Below are positions 34,132 through 42,759 of a stretch of 52,210 nucleotides of DNA, piece by piece. The position numbers and the translations under genes are program-made. The notes below the pieces were generated by a model. The model was not told where the DNA came from. It saw only the letters and a list, made by a program, of their open reading frames with translations, and searched no databases. Numbering within the stretch: the first letter of the stretch is position 1; every line of letters starts with the position of its first letter. Origin of the DNA: Methanobrevibacter oralis (GTDB lineage: Archaea > Methanobacteriota > Methanobacteria > Methanobacteriales > Methanobacteriaceae). The stretch spans positions 1 through 52,210 of the forward strand of contig NZ_LWMU01000022.1 in the NCBI RefSeq assembly GCF_001639275.1, read 5' to 3'.

Positions 34132-35316
34132 TTGTATTTAGATAACTCAGCAACTACTGAAATTAGCAAAGAAGTTTTAAGTGCAATGGAACCTTATTTA
34201 AAAGAAAATTTTGGAAATCCATCTACTCTTTATTCAATTGGTCGGGAATCAAAAAAAGCTTTAGAATTAGCTAGAAAACAAGTAGCCGATTCAATTAATG
34301 CTAAAACGGATGAAATAATTTTTACTAGTGGTGGATCAGAATCTGATAATTTAGCTATTAAAGGAATAGCTTTTAAATTAAAATCAAAAGGAAATCATAT
34401 TATTACTACTGAAATTGAACATCCAGCTGTTAAGGAGACTTTACATTTTCTTGAATCCTTAGATTTTAATGTTACTTATTTGCCAGTTTATGAAAATGGT
34501 GTTATTAAAGTTGAAGACTTAAAAGAAGCAATTACTCCTGAAACAATTTTAATTACAATTATGCATGCTAATAATGAAATTGGTACAATTCAACCAATTG
34601 AGGAGATAGGAAAATTAGCTCGTGAAAACAATATTATTTTCCATAGTGATGCAGTTCAAAGTTTTGGAAAAATTGATATTGATGTTGAAAAATTAAATGT
34701 TGACCTTTTATCTTTATCTTCACATAAAATAAATGGACCAATGGGTGTTGGAGCATTATATACTAAAAAAGGTGTTAGATTAGTTCCACTTATTCATGGT
34801 GGAGGTCAAGAAAGAGGAATTAGGTCAGGAACTGAAAATGTTCCAGGCATTGTTGGATTTGCTAAGGCTTGTGAGCTAGCTAACAATAATTTAAATGAGA
34901 AACAAGAAAAATTAGTGGCTATTCGTGATGAAATTATTGAAAAAGTTTTAGATAAAATTCCTGAATCCTATTTAAATGGAGATAAAGAGATTAGATTACC
35001 AAATCTTATTAATTTCAGATTTAGAGCAATTGAAGGGGAATCTTTAGTACTTCTCTTAGATTCAAAAGGTTACCAAACTTCAACTGGATCCGCATGTTCA
35101 TCTAAAAATTTAGAATCGTCTCCAGTATTGACTGCTTTAGGTTTAGATCCAGTAGACGTACATGGTTCTTTAAGAATTTCACTTTCACCAAATTCCAATG
35201 AATTTGATATTGATGAATTTGTAGATGCCATTGCTGGGGCTGTTGAGACTTTAAGAAAAATGTCTCCTTTATGGAATCAAAAATTAGATTATAATAGAAT
35301 TGTAGGTAGAAAATAA
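34132..35316 (+). CDS. nifS: Cysteine desulfurase, NifS/IscS type
   Basis: Removes sulfur from cysteine as a persulfide for Fe-S cluster assembly (EC 2.8.1.7). 394 residues from TTG 34132. Visible: YLDNSATTEIS at the N-terminus, FTSGGSESDNLAIKG, HANNEIGTIQP, the PLP Lys in SSHKINGPMG (about 200) and the persulfide loop TGSACSSKNLESSPVL (Cys near 322). TTG is chosen because GGAGATGAT lies just upstream at the normal spacing and the product then begins like known NifS proteins; ATG 34117 overlaps that site. nifU follows after 12 bases. Confidence 0.93.
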   Translation: MYLDNSATTEISKEVLSAMEPYLKENFGNPSTLYSIGRESKKALELARKQVADSINAKTDEIIFTSGGSESDNLAIKGIAFKLKSKGNHIITTEIEHPAVKETLHFLESLDFNVTYLPVYENGVIKVEDLKEAITPETILITIMHANNEIGTIQPIEEIGKLARENNIIFHSDAVQSFGKIDIDVEKLNVDLLSLSSHKINGPMGVGALYTKKGVRLVPLIHGGGQERGIRSGTENVPGIVGFAKACELANNNLNEKQEKLVAIRDEIIEKVLDKIPESYLNGDKEIRLPNLINFRFRAIEGESLVLLLDSKGYQTSTGSACSSKNLESSPVLTALGLDPVDVHGSLRISLSPNSNEFDIDEFVDAIAGAVETLRKMSPLWNQKLDYNRIVGRK

Positions 35317-35328
35317 GGAGTGGATATT

Positions 35329-35700
35329 ATGGATTATAGTGAAAAAGTAATGGATCATTTTGCAAACCCTAGAAATTGTAAAAAAATGGAAAATCCTGAT
35401 GGTGTAGGTAGTGTTGGTAATCCAACATGTGGGGATTTGATGACAATTTATATTAAAGTTAAAGATGATGTAATTTCTGATATTACGTTTCAGACGTTTG
35501 GTTGTGGAGCAGCAATTGCAACTAGTAGTATGATTACAGAAATGGCTGTTGGAAAAACACTGGATGAAGCTTTAAAAATATCTAGAAATGATGTTGCTGA
35601 AGAGATAGGGGGTCTTCCTCCTATTAAGATGCATTGCTCTAATTTGGCGGCTGATGGTCTTCAAGCAGCAATTAAAGATTACTATGATAAGAATCAATAA
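35329..35700 (+). CDS. nifU: Fe-S cluster scaffold, NifU/IscU N-terminal type
   Basis: Receives sulfur from NifS and builds a 2Fe-2S cluster for transfer. 123 residues, the stand-alone IscU-like module. The three ligand cysteines are present: C34 (NPTCGD, with Asp36), C59 (FGCGAA) and C103 (KMHCSN). The start is ATG 35329, 8 bases after AAGGAG; the GTG at 35320 overlaps that site. It lies 12 bases after nifS, a clear two-gene unit. Confidence 0.94.
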   Translation: MDYSEKVMDHFANPRNCKKMENPDGVGSVGNPTCGDLMTIYIKVKDDVISDITFQTFGCGAAIATSSMITEMAVGKTLDEALKISRNDVAEEIGGLPPIKMHCSNLAADGLQAAIKDYYDKNQ

Positions 35701-35756
35701 TTATTTAAACATTTAATATAAAACCTATAATCATAATTTTATATGGAGATGTATAT

Positions 35757-36131
35757 ATGGCAAAAATTATTAAATGTGATACATGTGGAAGTTTTGTTCT
35801 TCCTTTAGTAAAAGGTGATGGGGAATCTTGTGATTCTCACATGATTTTAATGGAAGCTCAAACAGAAGGGGATAAAGCAGCTAAACACAAACCTGTTGTT
35901 GAAATTGATGGGGATAATGTTACTGTAAAAATAGGTGAAATACAACATCCTGCTGATGAAGATCATTTCATTCAATTTGTAATTGTAGAGGCTGGTAGTG
36001 AATTATTTATTAAATGCTTTAAGCCGGGTGAAACACCGGAAGCTACTTTCACTATTGGTTCTGATAAAATCAATGAAGGCATTGTTGCATATGAATTATG
36101 TAACCTTCATGGTCTTTGGTCTAGCGAATAA
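35757..36131 (+). CDS. Superoxide reductase (desulfoferrodoxin-like) with altered N-terminal iron site
   Basis: Reduces superoxide to peroxide at a His4-Cys iron (EC 1.15.1.2), protecting Fe-S enzymes. 124 residues. Catalytic-site ligands are visible: H44 (AKHKP), H64 (QHP), H70 (DHF), C115 and H118 (CNLHGLW). The N-terminal desulforedoxin-like part has C7-x2-C10 but then C25-D26 in place of the usual adjacent pair of cysteines, so that iron site is incomplete. The Glu usually before Lys-His is Ala42. GGAGATGT precedes the ATG. Own short intergenic region after nifU. Confidence 0.88.
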   Translation: MAKIIKCDTCGSFVLPLVKGDGESCDSHMILMEAQTEGDKAAKHKPVVEIDGDNVTVKIGEIQHPADEDHFIQFVIVEAGSELFIKCFKPGETPEATFTIGSDKINEGIVAYELCNLHGLWSSE

Positions 36132-36132
36132 A

Positions 36133-36154
36133 TTAAGATTTAATTAAATCTTAA
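36133..36154 (+). terminator. Palindromic terminator after superoxide reductase
   Basis: TTAAGATTTAATTAAATCTT plus AA is a perfect 22-bp palindrome that starts just after the stop codon and is followed by TATTTTCTTTTTTTAT. Confidence 0.6.
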
Positions 36155-36209
36155 TATTTTCTTTTTTTATAAAAATGTTTAATAATATGTTTGTATATAC
36201 TTTTAAATT

Positions 36210-36710
36210 GTGTCAAGTTATACTAAATTAGTAATTTTTATTTTAGTTTTACTTTTAATTTCTGCCGGAATTATTTTTTTAGACAGTTCTGTAGATACTA
36301 TAAACAAATCCATACCAAGTATTAATGAGGATATTGAAAAGGGTAATGATGATTATAATGATGCAGTAGAACTACTTAATAATAAAAATTATACTGGAGC
36401 AATGAATAAAGCTACTTCAGCAAGTAATTATTATAATAGTAGCTTAAAAAAATTATCTGATGTAAAAAGTAATTTTAATAATGATATCAATAATGTCCAT
36501 AAAAGTTATATAAATGCTGCTTATAAGGAAGTACAAATAAAAATTAAGGCAATAAACTCTTTAACAATGGCTATTAATTATTATGAGGATCATTATAATT
36601 CAACAGGTAATACATATGCTTTAGAAGCTAATGATTATATGAATGAATCTTTACAATATCAAGATTCGAGAAATCAACTTGTTAGTGAAAATCCTAATTT
36701 ATTTAAATGA
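36210..36710 (+). CDS. Membrane-anchored or secreted helical protein, function unknown (166 aa)
   Basis: I do not recognise it. A single hydrophobic segment (about residues 7-24) is followed by a mostly helical, Asn/Tyr/Lys-rich domain outside the membrane (for example NNKNYTGAMNKATSASNYYN). The start is GTG 36210; a TATA-like TTTTTATAAAAAT at about 36166-36178 implies an almost leaderless mRNA. The DHH gene starts 16 bases after its end, so the two are probably co-transcribed, though the functional link is unclear. Confidence 0.6.
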   Translation: MSSYTKLVIFILVLLLISAGIIFLDSSVDTINKSIPSINEDIEKGNDDYNDAVELLNNKNYTGAMNKATSASNYYNSSLKKLSDVKSNFNNDINNVHKSYINAAYKEVQIKIKAINSLTMAINYYEDHYNSTGNTYALEANDYMNESLQYQDSRNQLVSENPNLFK

Positions 36711-36726
36711 TGTTTGGAGCTATGAA

Positions 36727-38985
36727 ATGAAAGAAAAATGTCCAAAATGTAAAGGTTTAGGTTCTATTGTTGTGGACTACAAAGAATGCAATGCTTGCGG
36801 CGGAACTGGTTATGAGGATTCTTTTGATGTAGGAAATCATTTTAAAGGTGTTAATAATAATGCAAGAGCTAAATTTGATTTAGGCTCTGAGCAAGATATT
36901 CCATGTGAAGTATGTAATGGAAAGGGTCAAGTTGAAGTTTATGAGGATTGTCCACATTGTAATGGGAGTGGAGAGATAAATATTTGTCGTGATTGTGGAA
37001 AGCATATTGATAATAAACATGATTTATGTCTTGATTGTAAGAAAAAAAGGGATGAAGATAAAATGAAACGAGATGCAAGGATAGCTAAAGAAAATGAGAC
37101 AAAAGATGTATTTATATTAGATCCTATTTGTGAAATGAGGGATATGGATAAAGATAAATTATATAAAGGTAAAATTACAAGAGTTGAAAAATATGGTGCT
37201 TTTGTTACTTTAAATAATAATGTTTGGGGTCTTATGAGGGGAGATGTCTCTGATTATAAAGTTGGAGATGAAGTTATCGTATTTATTACATCTATTAAAC
37301 CAAGGGAAAGAAAAATAGACTTTGCACCTACTTATGTTAAAAATTATCAAATTAAAAAATTAACCAAAAATATTTCCAGAACTTTAATTGGTGATTTAGA
37401 GAATAATATGGGTAAATTAGTCCGTATTGATGGTGAAGTTATGCAAATCCAACAAACCTCCGGACCAACTATTTTTACAATTAATGATGAAAGTGGAGTT
37501 ACTTGGGTTGCTGCATTTGATAAAGCGGGAGAACGAGCTTTTCCTGATATTAATGTTGGGGATGCAATTGAAGTTTTAGGTGATGTTAACGAGCATGGTG
37601 GAAAAACACAAATTGAGTCACAGTCAATACTAAAACTTACTGAAGAAAGTTCTATAAGATTACATAAAGCAATTGATGTTGCATTAAATGAAAGAGCTGA
37701 ACCTGAAGATGTAGAATTTTTAGTTAAAAGTGATGTTTTAAACAGACTTAAACCTAAGATGAGAGAAGCTGCTTGCAAAATTAGAAGAGCTATTCTTGAT
37801 GGAAGAACAATTTTACTTAGACATCATAATGATGCTGATGGTATTTGTTCTGGAGTTGCTATGGAAAAAGCTATAATTCCATTAATTGAAATGACAAATC
37901 CAAGTAATGATGCTCAATATTATTACTTTAAAAGGTCTCCAAGTAAAGCTCCTTTTTATGAACTAGAAGATGTTGTTAAAGATTTATCTTTTGCTCTTGA
38001 AGATCAAGAAAGGCATGGTCAGAAATTACCATTAATCGTACTTTTAGATAATGGATCTACTGAAGAAGATATTACAGCTTTAATGCAAGCTAAAATTTAT
38101 GATATTGAAGTTGTTGTAATTGATCACCATTATCCTGGAGAATTAATTACAAAAGATGAAAGAAATGGTGAAATTTATTCAGCAACAGTAGCAGTAGATG
38201 AGTATGTTGATACTCATGTGAATCCATATCTGGTTGGTGGAGACTCTCAACTAACTGCAGGAGCGTTGGCATGTGAAGTTGCACATATTATAAATCCGTC
38301 TGTTAAAGAATTAATAAAACATCTTCCAGCGGTTGCAGCATTAGGGGATCGTGCTGAATGTGGTGAGGTATATCAATACTTGCAATTAGCTAAAGATAAA
38401 GGATTTAATAAAGAAGATTTAGCTAAAATAGCTGAATGTGTTGATTTTGAAGCTTATTTCTTGAGGTTCATGAATGGAAGAGGAATAATGGATACAATTT
38501 TAGCTGTTGATAATTTAGATAAGCATGAAAAAATGGTTAATGCATTATATAATGAATATCTTAAACGAGTTGATACTCAACTTAAAGCGGCTCTTCCAAA
38601 TATTAAACAAACACAATTTGAAAATGGAATTTATTTTAATATGATTGATGTTGAGAAATTTGCACATAAATTTACATTCCCAGCTCCAGGTAAAACTTGT
38701 GGTTTTGTTCATGATGATGTAATTAAGAAGTTAGGTGAAGATAAAGCTATTGTAACATTAGGTCATGGTCCAGATTTTGGTGTATTTAGGGCCACTGATT
38801 CAGTAAATGAACAATATGGGTTTAATGTTAATGATATTGTTTCTATTTTGGCTGAAAGGATTCCTTCTGCAGGTATTGATGGAGGAGGTCATGAATGTGC
38901 AGGTTCTATTAAATATATTGAAGGACTTGGAGAGGAAGTGTTATCTGAAATTGTTCGTGAAATAAAAGAGATGACTAAAATTTAG
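36727..38985 (+). CDS. DHH-family phosphoesterase (archaeal RecJ-like) with DnaJ-type zinc finger, S1 and OB domains
   Basis: 752 residues. Order: four CxxCxGxG motifs as in the DnaJ zinc domain (CPKCKGLG, CNACGGTG, CEVCNGKG, CPHCNGSG; about 5-90), a fifth CxxC ribbon, an S1-type domain (about 138-200), an OB-fold nucleic-acid domain (about 215-305), then the DHH catalytic domain with HHNDADG (about 366-372) and IDHH (about 464-467), and a DHHA1 domain with GGGHECAGS (about 717-725). Expected role: single-strand nuclease or phosphodiesterase in DNA repair or replication. The start is ATG 36727 (GGAGC upstream); a longer frame overlaps the previous gene. Confidence 0.88.
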   Translation: MKEKCPKCKGLGSIVVDYKECNACGGTGYEDSFDVGNHFKGVNNNARAKFDLGSEQDIPCEVCNGKGQVEVYEDCPHCNGSGEINICRDCGKHIDNKHDLCLDCKKKRDEDKMKRDARIAKENETKDVFILDPICEMRDMDKDKLYKGKITRVEKYGAFVTLNNNVWGLMRGDVSDYKVGDEVIVFITSIKPRERKIDFAPTYVKNYQIKKLTKNISRTLIGDLENNMGKLVRIDGEVMQIQQTSGPTIFTINDESGVTWVAAFDKAGERAFPDINVGDAIEVLGDVNEHGGKTQIESQSILKLTEESSIRLHKAIDVALNERAEPEDVEFLVKSDVLNRLKPKMREAACKIRRAILDGRTILLRHHNDADGICSGVAMEKAIIPLIEMTNPSNDAQYYYFKRSPSKAPFYELEDVVKDLSFALEDQERHGQKLPLIVLLDNGSTEEDITALMQAKIYDIEVVVIDHHYPGELITKDERNGEIYSATVAVDEYVDTHVNPYLVGGDSQLTAGALACEVAHIINPSVKELIKHLPAVAALGDRAECGEVYQYLQLAKDKGFNKEDLAKIAECVDFEAYFLRFMNGRGIMDTILAVDNLDKHEKMVNALYNEYLKRVDTQLKAALPNIKQTQFENGIYFNMIDVEKFAHKFTFPAPGKTCGFVHDDVIKKLGEDKAIVTLGHGPDFGVFRATDSVNEQYGFNVNDIVSILAERIPSAGIDGGGHECAGSIKYIEGLGEEVLSEIVREIKEMTKI

Positions 38986-38997
38986 TAATGGATTGAA

Positions 38998-39885
38998 ATG
39001 GTTTTAGAAAACTTTTGTAAGAACTGTGGTAAAAGAATACTTCCAAATCAACCATACTGTCCTAACTGTGGTAATCGGACTTCTTATAATGATATGGATA
39101 GTGAGTATATTTTAACAATTCCAATTCATAATATTGGTTTTTTTAATTTTGACATTGATTTTTCACCATATATTAATAACATTAGAAGAAATTTTAAATA
39201 TGAAATATGTGGATGTGGTTTTTTAAATGAAAAATCAAATGATTTTTGTCCAATGTGTGGGACTAAAAGAGTAAATAATAGATTTTATAATCTTTTCAAA
39301 CCAAAAAGAGATAAAAATTATTTAGACAATGTTTTATGTGATTGTGGAACAATTAATTCAAAAGAAAATTCTTTTTGTGAAAATTGTGGTAATCAATTAA
39401 AAAAGGATGAAATTCATACTTTTAATAATAATTATAGTAATTTCAATATAGAATTTGATGAGAGTGTTTTTTGTTTTTGCGGACAAGAAAATGAAAAAAA
39501 TGCATTGTTTTGTACAAAATGTGGTCGTCCAATTAAAAGTTGTGGTAAAAATGATGATCTGAATATATTATGTGCTTGTTCTACTTTAAATGAAATAACT
39601 TCCGATTATTGTATTGGTTGTGGTGCTGATTTAAAAAAGGAAAATGTTAAAATTAGTTGTGTTTGTGGCACATTAAATGATATTAATGATAGTTTTTGTA
39701 TATCATGTAATAGGCCATTAAATCCTCAGAGACTTATTAAATCAAGAGTTATTTGTAGTTGTGGTCAAATTCTTGATTTTAAAGATGATTATTGCATTTC
39801 TTGTGGTAAAAATATAAAACGGGCTATTGAAAAGAGAAATATATTATTTAATACTGTAAATAATATCAAGGGATTATTTAGGTAA
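38998..39885 (+). CDS. Protein with seven tandem zinc ribbons (295 aa), function unknown
   Basis: The first ribbon is canonical (CKNC...CPNC). Six more follow with an unusual half-site: C-x-C-[GS]-x10-C-x2-C (CGCG...CPMC, CDCG...CENC, CFCG...CTKC, CACS...CIGC, CVCG...CISC, CSCG...CISC). No catalytic domain or membrane segment is seen, apart from a loop (about 38-70) after ribbon 1 and a basic C-terminus. It starts 12 bases after the DHH gene stop and is followed after 8 bases by a zinc-ribbon HExxH gene, suggesting a three-gene unit. Possibly a scaffold or nucleic-acid-binding protein. Confidence 0.8.
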   Translation: MVLENFCKNCGKRILPNQPYCPNCGNRTSYNDMDSEYILTIPIHNIGFFNFDIDFSPYINNIRRNFKYEICGCGFLNEKSNDFCPMCGTKRVNNRFYNLFKPKRDKNYLDNVLCDCGTINSKENSFCENCGNQLKKDEIHTFNNNYSNFNIEFDESVFCFCGQENEKNALFCTKCGRPIKSCGKNDDLNILCACSTLNEITSDYCIGCGADLKKENVKISCVCGTLNDINDSFCISCNRPLNPQRLIKSRVICSCGQILDFKDDYCISCGKNIKRAIEKRNILFNTVNNIKGLFR

Positions 39886-39893
39886 GTGATTTA

Positions 39894-40868
39894 ATGAAAA
39901 CCTGTGATATATGTGGTACTTTAAATTTCAATGATAATAACTATTGCACTTTTTGTGGAAATAAAATAGCTATAGAAAACATTTGTCCATTTTGTAATAA
40001 ATTAAATTCAGATACTGCAACTCATTGTAGTTATTGTAAAGAGCAAATTAAACCTGTTGCTATTGATTCATTTGATAAACTATTCACAGATTATAATAAA
40101 AGTCTAATAGCTAATTTTGAGATTTTTGATGACGATTATTATAATATCTTAAACGATGTATTTAAAAGAATAGAATTCAGCGATATTCATGGAAATACCA
40201 TTAAAGAAAAAGTATTATCATTAGCGAATTTGTTTGCTCATTGTGAAACTAAATCAAAGGGTTATGAGAGAGGATTTAGTTTTGGAAATGTTATTTATTA
40301 TGATGATCGTCTTGATGATTCGATTCAAATAGCTACAATTATTCATGAATTATCTCATTTTTTATTGTTTAGAATTATTGAAGAATTGATGTGTGAGATT
40401 TTAGGAGTAAAATCAACATCTGTTTTACAAAGTTTCATTTGGTTTTTTTTGTCTAATGGTGAAATTAGTGTTATGAATGAGTATTGTGCTCACACAGTTG
40501 AAGGAAGATTTATACCATATGGTTATCAGAATTATGCATCGTTTAATAGTTTAATTGAAAATATTGAAATGAAAGATATTACTTTAAAAAAGATGATAGT
40601 TATAGGCAATTCATTTGCTAATGAAATTATATTATTTTTAGAGAATTATATTAATAAAGATTTAAGAGATTCAATAAAATTACAATATAAACGGGATTTA
40701 AATCATCCTAAACATGATTCAATAATATTGGAAACAGCTGAATGTTTAGAATTGAATATAAAAAATAAGTTGTTAGTTAATGATTTATTTAAGAAATTTG
40801 AAATTGCATCACAAGAAATATGTAAGGAAGAATTAGACTTTATTAGGGATGGGTTGGAAAAACATTAA
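39894..40868 (+). CDS. Zinc-ribbon protein with HExxH metalloprotease-like motif (324 aa)
   Basis: Two N-terminal zinc ribbons (CDIC...CTFC and CPFC...CSYC, about 4-58), then an unrecognised helical domain holding HELSH at about 151-155, the zincin signature. A possible third ligand lies near NEYCAHTVEGRF (about 198-210). No signal peptide or membrane segment, so it would act in the cytosol. AAGTGAT precedes the ATG. It is 8 bases after the seven-ribbon gene and ends 1 base from a convergent regulator. Protease activity is inference from the motif. Confidence 0.75.
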   Translation: MKTCDICGTLNFNDNNYCTFCGNKIAIENICPFCNKLNSDTATHCSYCKEQIKPVAIDSFDKLFTDYNKSLIANFEIFDDDYYNILNDVFKRIEFSDIHGNTIKEKVLSLANLFAHCETKSKGYERGFSFGNVIYYDDRLDDSIQIATIIHELSHFLLFRIIEELMCEILGVKSTSVLQSFIWFFLSNGEISVMNEYCAHTVEGRFIPYGYQNYASFNSLIENIEMKDITLKKMIVIGNSFANEIILFLENYINKDLRDSIKLQYKRDLNHPKHDSIILETAECLELNIKNKLLVNDLFKKFEIASQEICKEELDFIRDGLEKH

Positions 40869-40869
40869 T

Positions 40870-41151
40870 TTATTCATCACCTTCTTGGATGCTATCTAAA
40901 ATGTCTTTACCAGTATCTGTTAGTCTATATAATCTTCCTTTACGTGCTTCTTCATTAATACATTCAACGATTTCTTTGCTTTTTAATTCGCTTAGTACTT
41001 TTGAAATATGATTAGTTCTAATACCACTATCTTTAGCTATAACAGTAGGTATTTTAACTTCATCACCAATGGATTTTAATGTTTTTTCACGATACTTGGA
41101 AATAGTTACATATGAGGTTAATTTCAAAAGTTCATCGCCTTCTCTTTTCAT
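40870..41151 (-). CDS. Winged-helix transcriptional regulator (93 aa)
   Basis: A small single-domain wHTH of MarR/ArsR-like type: a helix near IPTVIAKDSGIRTNHISKVL forms the HTH, and the wing region GRLYRLTDTGKDIL follows. No metal or ligand site is visible. Minus strand, convergent with the HExxH gene. Its promoter region (41152-41250) has a TATA element at about 41171-41180 and direct repeats further upstream that could be an operator. The target is unknown. Confidence 0.8.
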   Translation of the reverse strand: MKREGDELLKLTSYVTISKYREKTLKSIGDEVKIPTVIAKDSGIRTNHISKVLSELKSKEIVECINEEARKGRLYRLTDTGKDILDSIQEGDE

Positions 41152-41581
41152 ATTATCTACTCTATTTTTTTTATATAAAATATTTTACAACTTTTTAGAT
41201 GTATTTTAAACACATGAAATAACACATGTTTACATAAAAGTATTAATTTTGTAAATTTAATAGTCTTATAATAGTTAAGACTTGTTCATTATATTTAAAT
41301 CTTTTTTTTATTTTACTTATCCAAATAAATTCTTGAAACATTGCAAATTTTCAATATAATTCTTTCATTCAATATTTTATCATCTTATTTTAGAAATTAA
41401 TATATTTTAAAACGATTTTGATTTAATTATATTAAAATTAAATATTATGATATTATTTAGTTTAAAATTAGCTTATTAATATTATTTAAATCAAAAGTAT
41501 TGTTATTTATCAATAATTTTTGTTTATTTAACTGTTGTAGTTTAATAAAATTTAATAATTATAAAACTTAAAGATTTTAAT
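41152..41581. promoter_or_regulatory. Divergent intergenic region between the wHTH gene and rpp30
   Basis: AACACATG occurs twice (41209-41216 and 41221-41228), 12 bp apart, just upstream of the minus-strand TATA. The second copy sits in ATAACACATGTTTA (41219-41232), close to the cysK operator with one arm altered. On the plus strand AATTATAAAACT (about 41558-41569) could be the rpp30 TATA, implying a leaderless mRNA. Nothing else is evident. Confidence 0.4.
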
Positions 41582-42286
41582 ATGTTTTTTGATTTAAATA
41601 TTAAAGGGAGTAGTTATGAAGATAATTTAGAACTAGCTAATGAAGCCTTTAAATATGGATGGGAACATGTAAATTTTTCATATAATCAAAATAACTTTTC
41701 TGATGCATTGCATTATAAAGATGATTTATTAGAGGAATTTTCGGATAAAATTGATTATACATTAGAAATTAAATCAAATAATGTTGGTGAAGTTCGTAAA
41801 ATTGCTAATAAATTTAGAAATAAAGTTTCTTGTATTTCAGTTTTAGGTGGAGATTTAAAAGTTAATAGAGCTACATTAGAGAATATTCAGATAGATATTT
41901 TATCAAGACCTTATTTAAAAAGATATGATAGTGGTATTAACCATGTACTAGCTAAAGAAGCTTTTAAAAATAATGTGGCTATTGAAATTTCTTTTGTGGA
42001 TGCATTAAAAACTTATTCGACCCATAGATCAAAAGTTTTATCTAATTTTAAAGATATTTATACTTTGTATCGTAAATTTAAGTTTCCTTTAATTTTATCT
42101 TCTCATGCTGAATCTATCATGGATATACGCACACCACAAGATTTCAAATCTTTTTTTATTCAAACAGGTTTAACTTCTGATGAAGTTGATAATTGTAATA
42201 ATAGTGCGCTAAATATATTGGAATTTAATAAAAATAGAAAAAATTTGATTTTGAAAGGTGTTAGGAGGGTTAATGATGAAGCTTAA
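41582..42286 (+). CDS. rnp3: RNase P protein component 3 (Rpp30 / Rnp3)
   Basis: Protein subunit of archaeal RNase P, which trims tRNA 5' leaders. 234 residues with a PHP-like TIM-barrel pattern: FFDLNIKG at the start, SVLGGDLKVNRA, DILSRPYLKRYDSGINHVLA, IEISF and LILSSHAESIMDIRTPQD. No ribosome-binding site is visible before the ATG, consistent with a leaderless mRNA. The end overlaps the start of the Pop5 gene, so the two RNase P proteins are made together. Confidence 0.9.
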   Translation: MFFDLNIKGSSYEDNLELANEAFKYGWEHVNFSYNQNNFSDALHYKDDLLEEFSDKIDYTLEIKSNNVGEVRKIANKFRNKVSCISVLGGDLKVNRATLENIQIDILSRPYLKRYDSGINHVLAKEAFKNNVAIEISFVDALKTYSTHRSKVLSNFKDIYTLYRKFKFPLILSSHAESIMDIRTPQDFKSFFIQTGLTSDEVDNCNNSALNILEFNKNRKNLILKGVRRVNDEA

Positions 42287-42632
42287 AATATTACCTCCAA
42301 CACTTAGAAAGAATAATAGATATCTTGTTGTTGATATTAAAATCGATTCACAAATTAATAAAGATGAAATTGTTTCAATTATTTGGAATGCTTGTATTCA
42401 TTTTTGTGGTGAATTAAATGCTGCTGATTTTAATTTGTGGGTAATGAGATTCTTTAAATTAAATAAAATTGGAAATTATTATAATTATAAAGCTGTTGTA
42501 AGATGTCAAAGAGGATATGAGCAGGAAGTTCGTTCTTCAATTGCATTAGTTAATAAAGTCAATGGTAAAAAAATAGCAATGACTACAATTGCTTTATCCG
42601 GTACTATTAATGGAGCACTTAAATTTATTTAA
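42276..42632 (+). CDS. rnp2: RNase P protein component 2 (Pop5 / Rnp2)
   Basis: Partner subunit that pairs with Rpp30 and activates the RNase P RNA. 118 residues from ATG 42276 (ATG 42273 is equally possible): LKILPPTLRKNNRYLVVDIK, NLWVMRFF, and VRCQRGYEQEVRSSIALVN. AGGAGG at 42263-42268 fits either ATG; the GTG at 42258 overlaps it and is rejected. The start overlaps the Rpp30 end by about 11 bases. Confidence 0.9.
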   Translation: MKLKILPPTLRKNNRYLVVDIKIDSQINKDEIVSIIWNACIHFCGELNAADFNLWVMRFFKLNKIGNYYNYKAVVRCQRGYEQEVRSSIALVNKVNGKKIAMTTIALSGTINGALKFI

Positions 42633-42674
42633 TAACTTTTTGTTATTTTAAAATAGAAAACTTTATTAATAATA

Positions 42675-42759
42675 TTTTTATATATAATTAATTGGATATA
42701 TGGAAAAGAAATAAAAAATAATTTAATTAGATTTTAAATAATTAAAATTATATACATTT
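42675..42759 (+). promoter_or_regulatory. Promoter elements upstream of psmA
   Basis: Two TATA-like elements: TTTTTATATATAA (42675-42687) and AATTATATACATT (42747-42759). The second would start transcription near 42782, giving a leader of about 60 bases. Between the two I see no gene. Confidence 0.45.
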
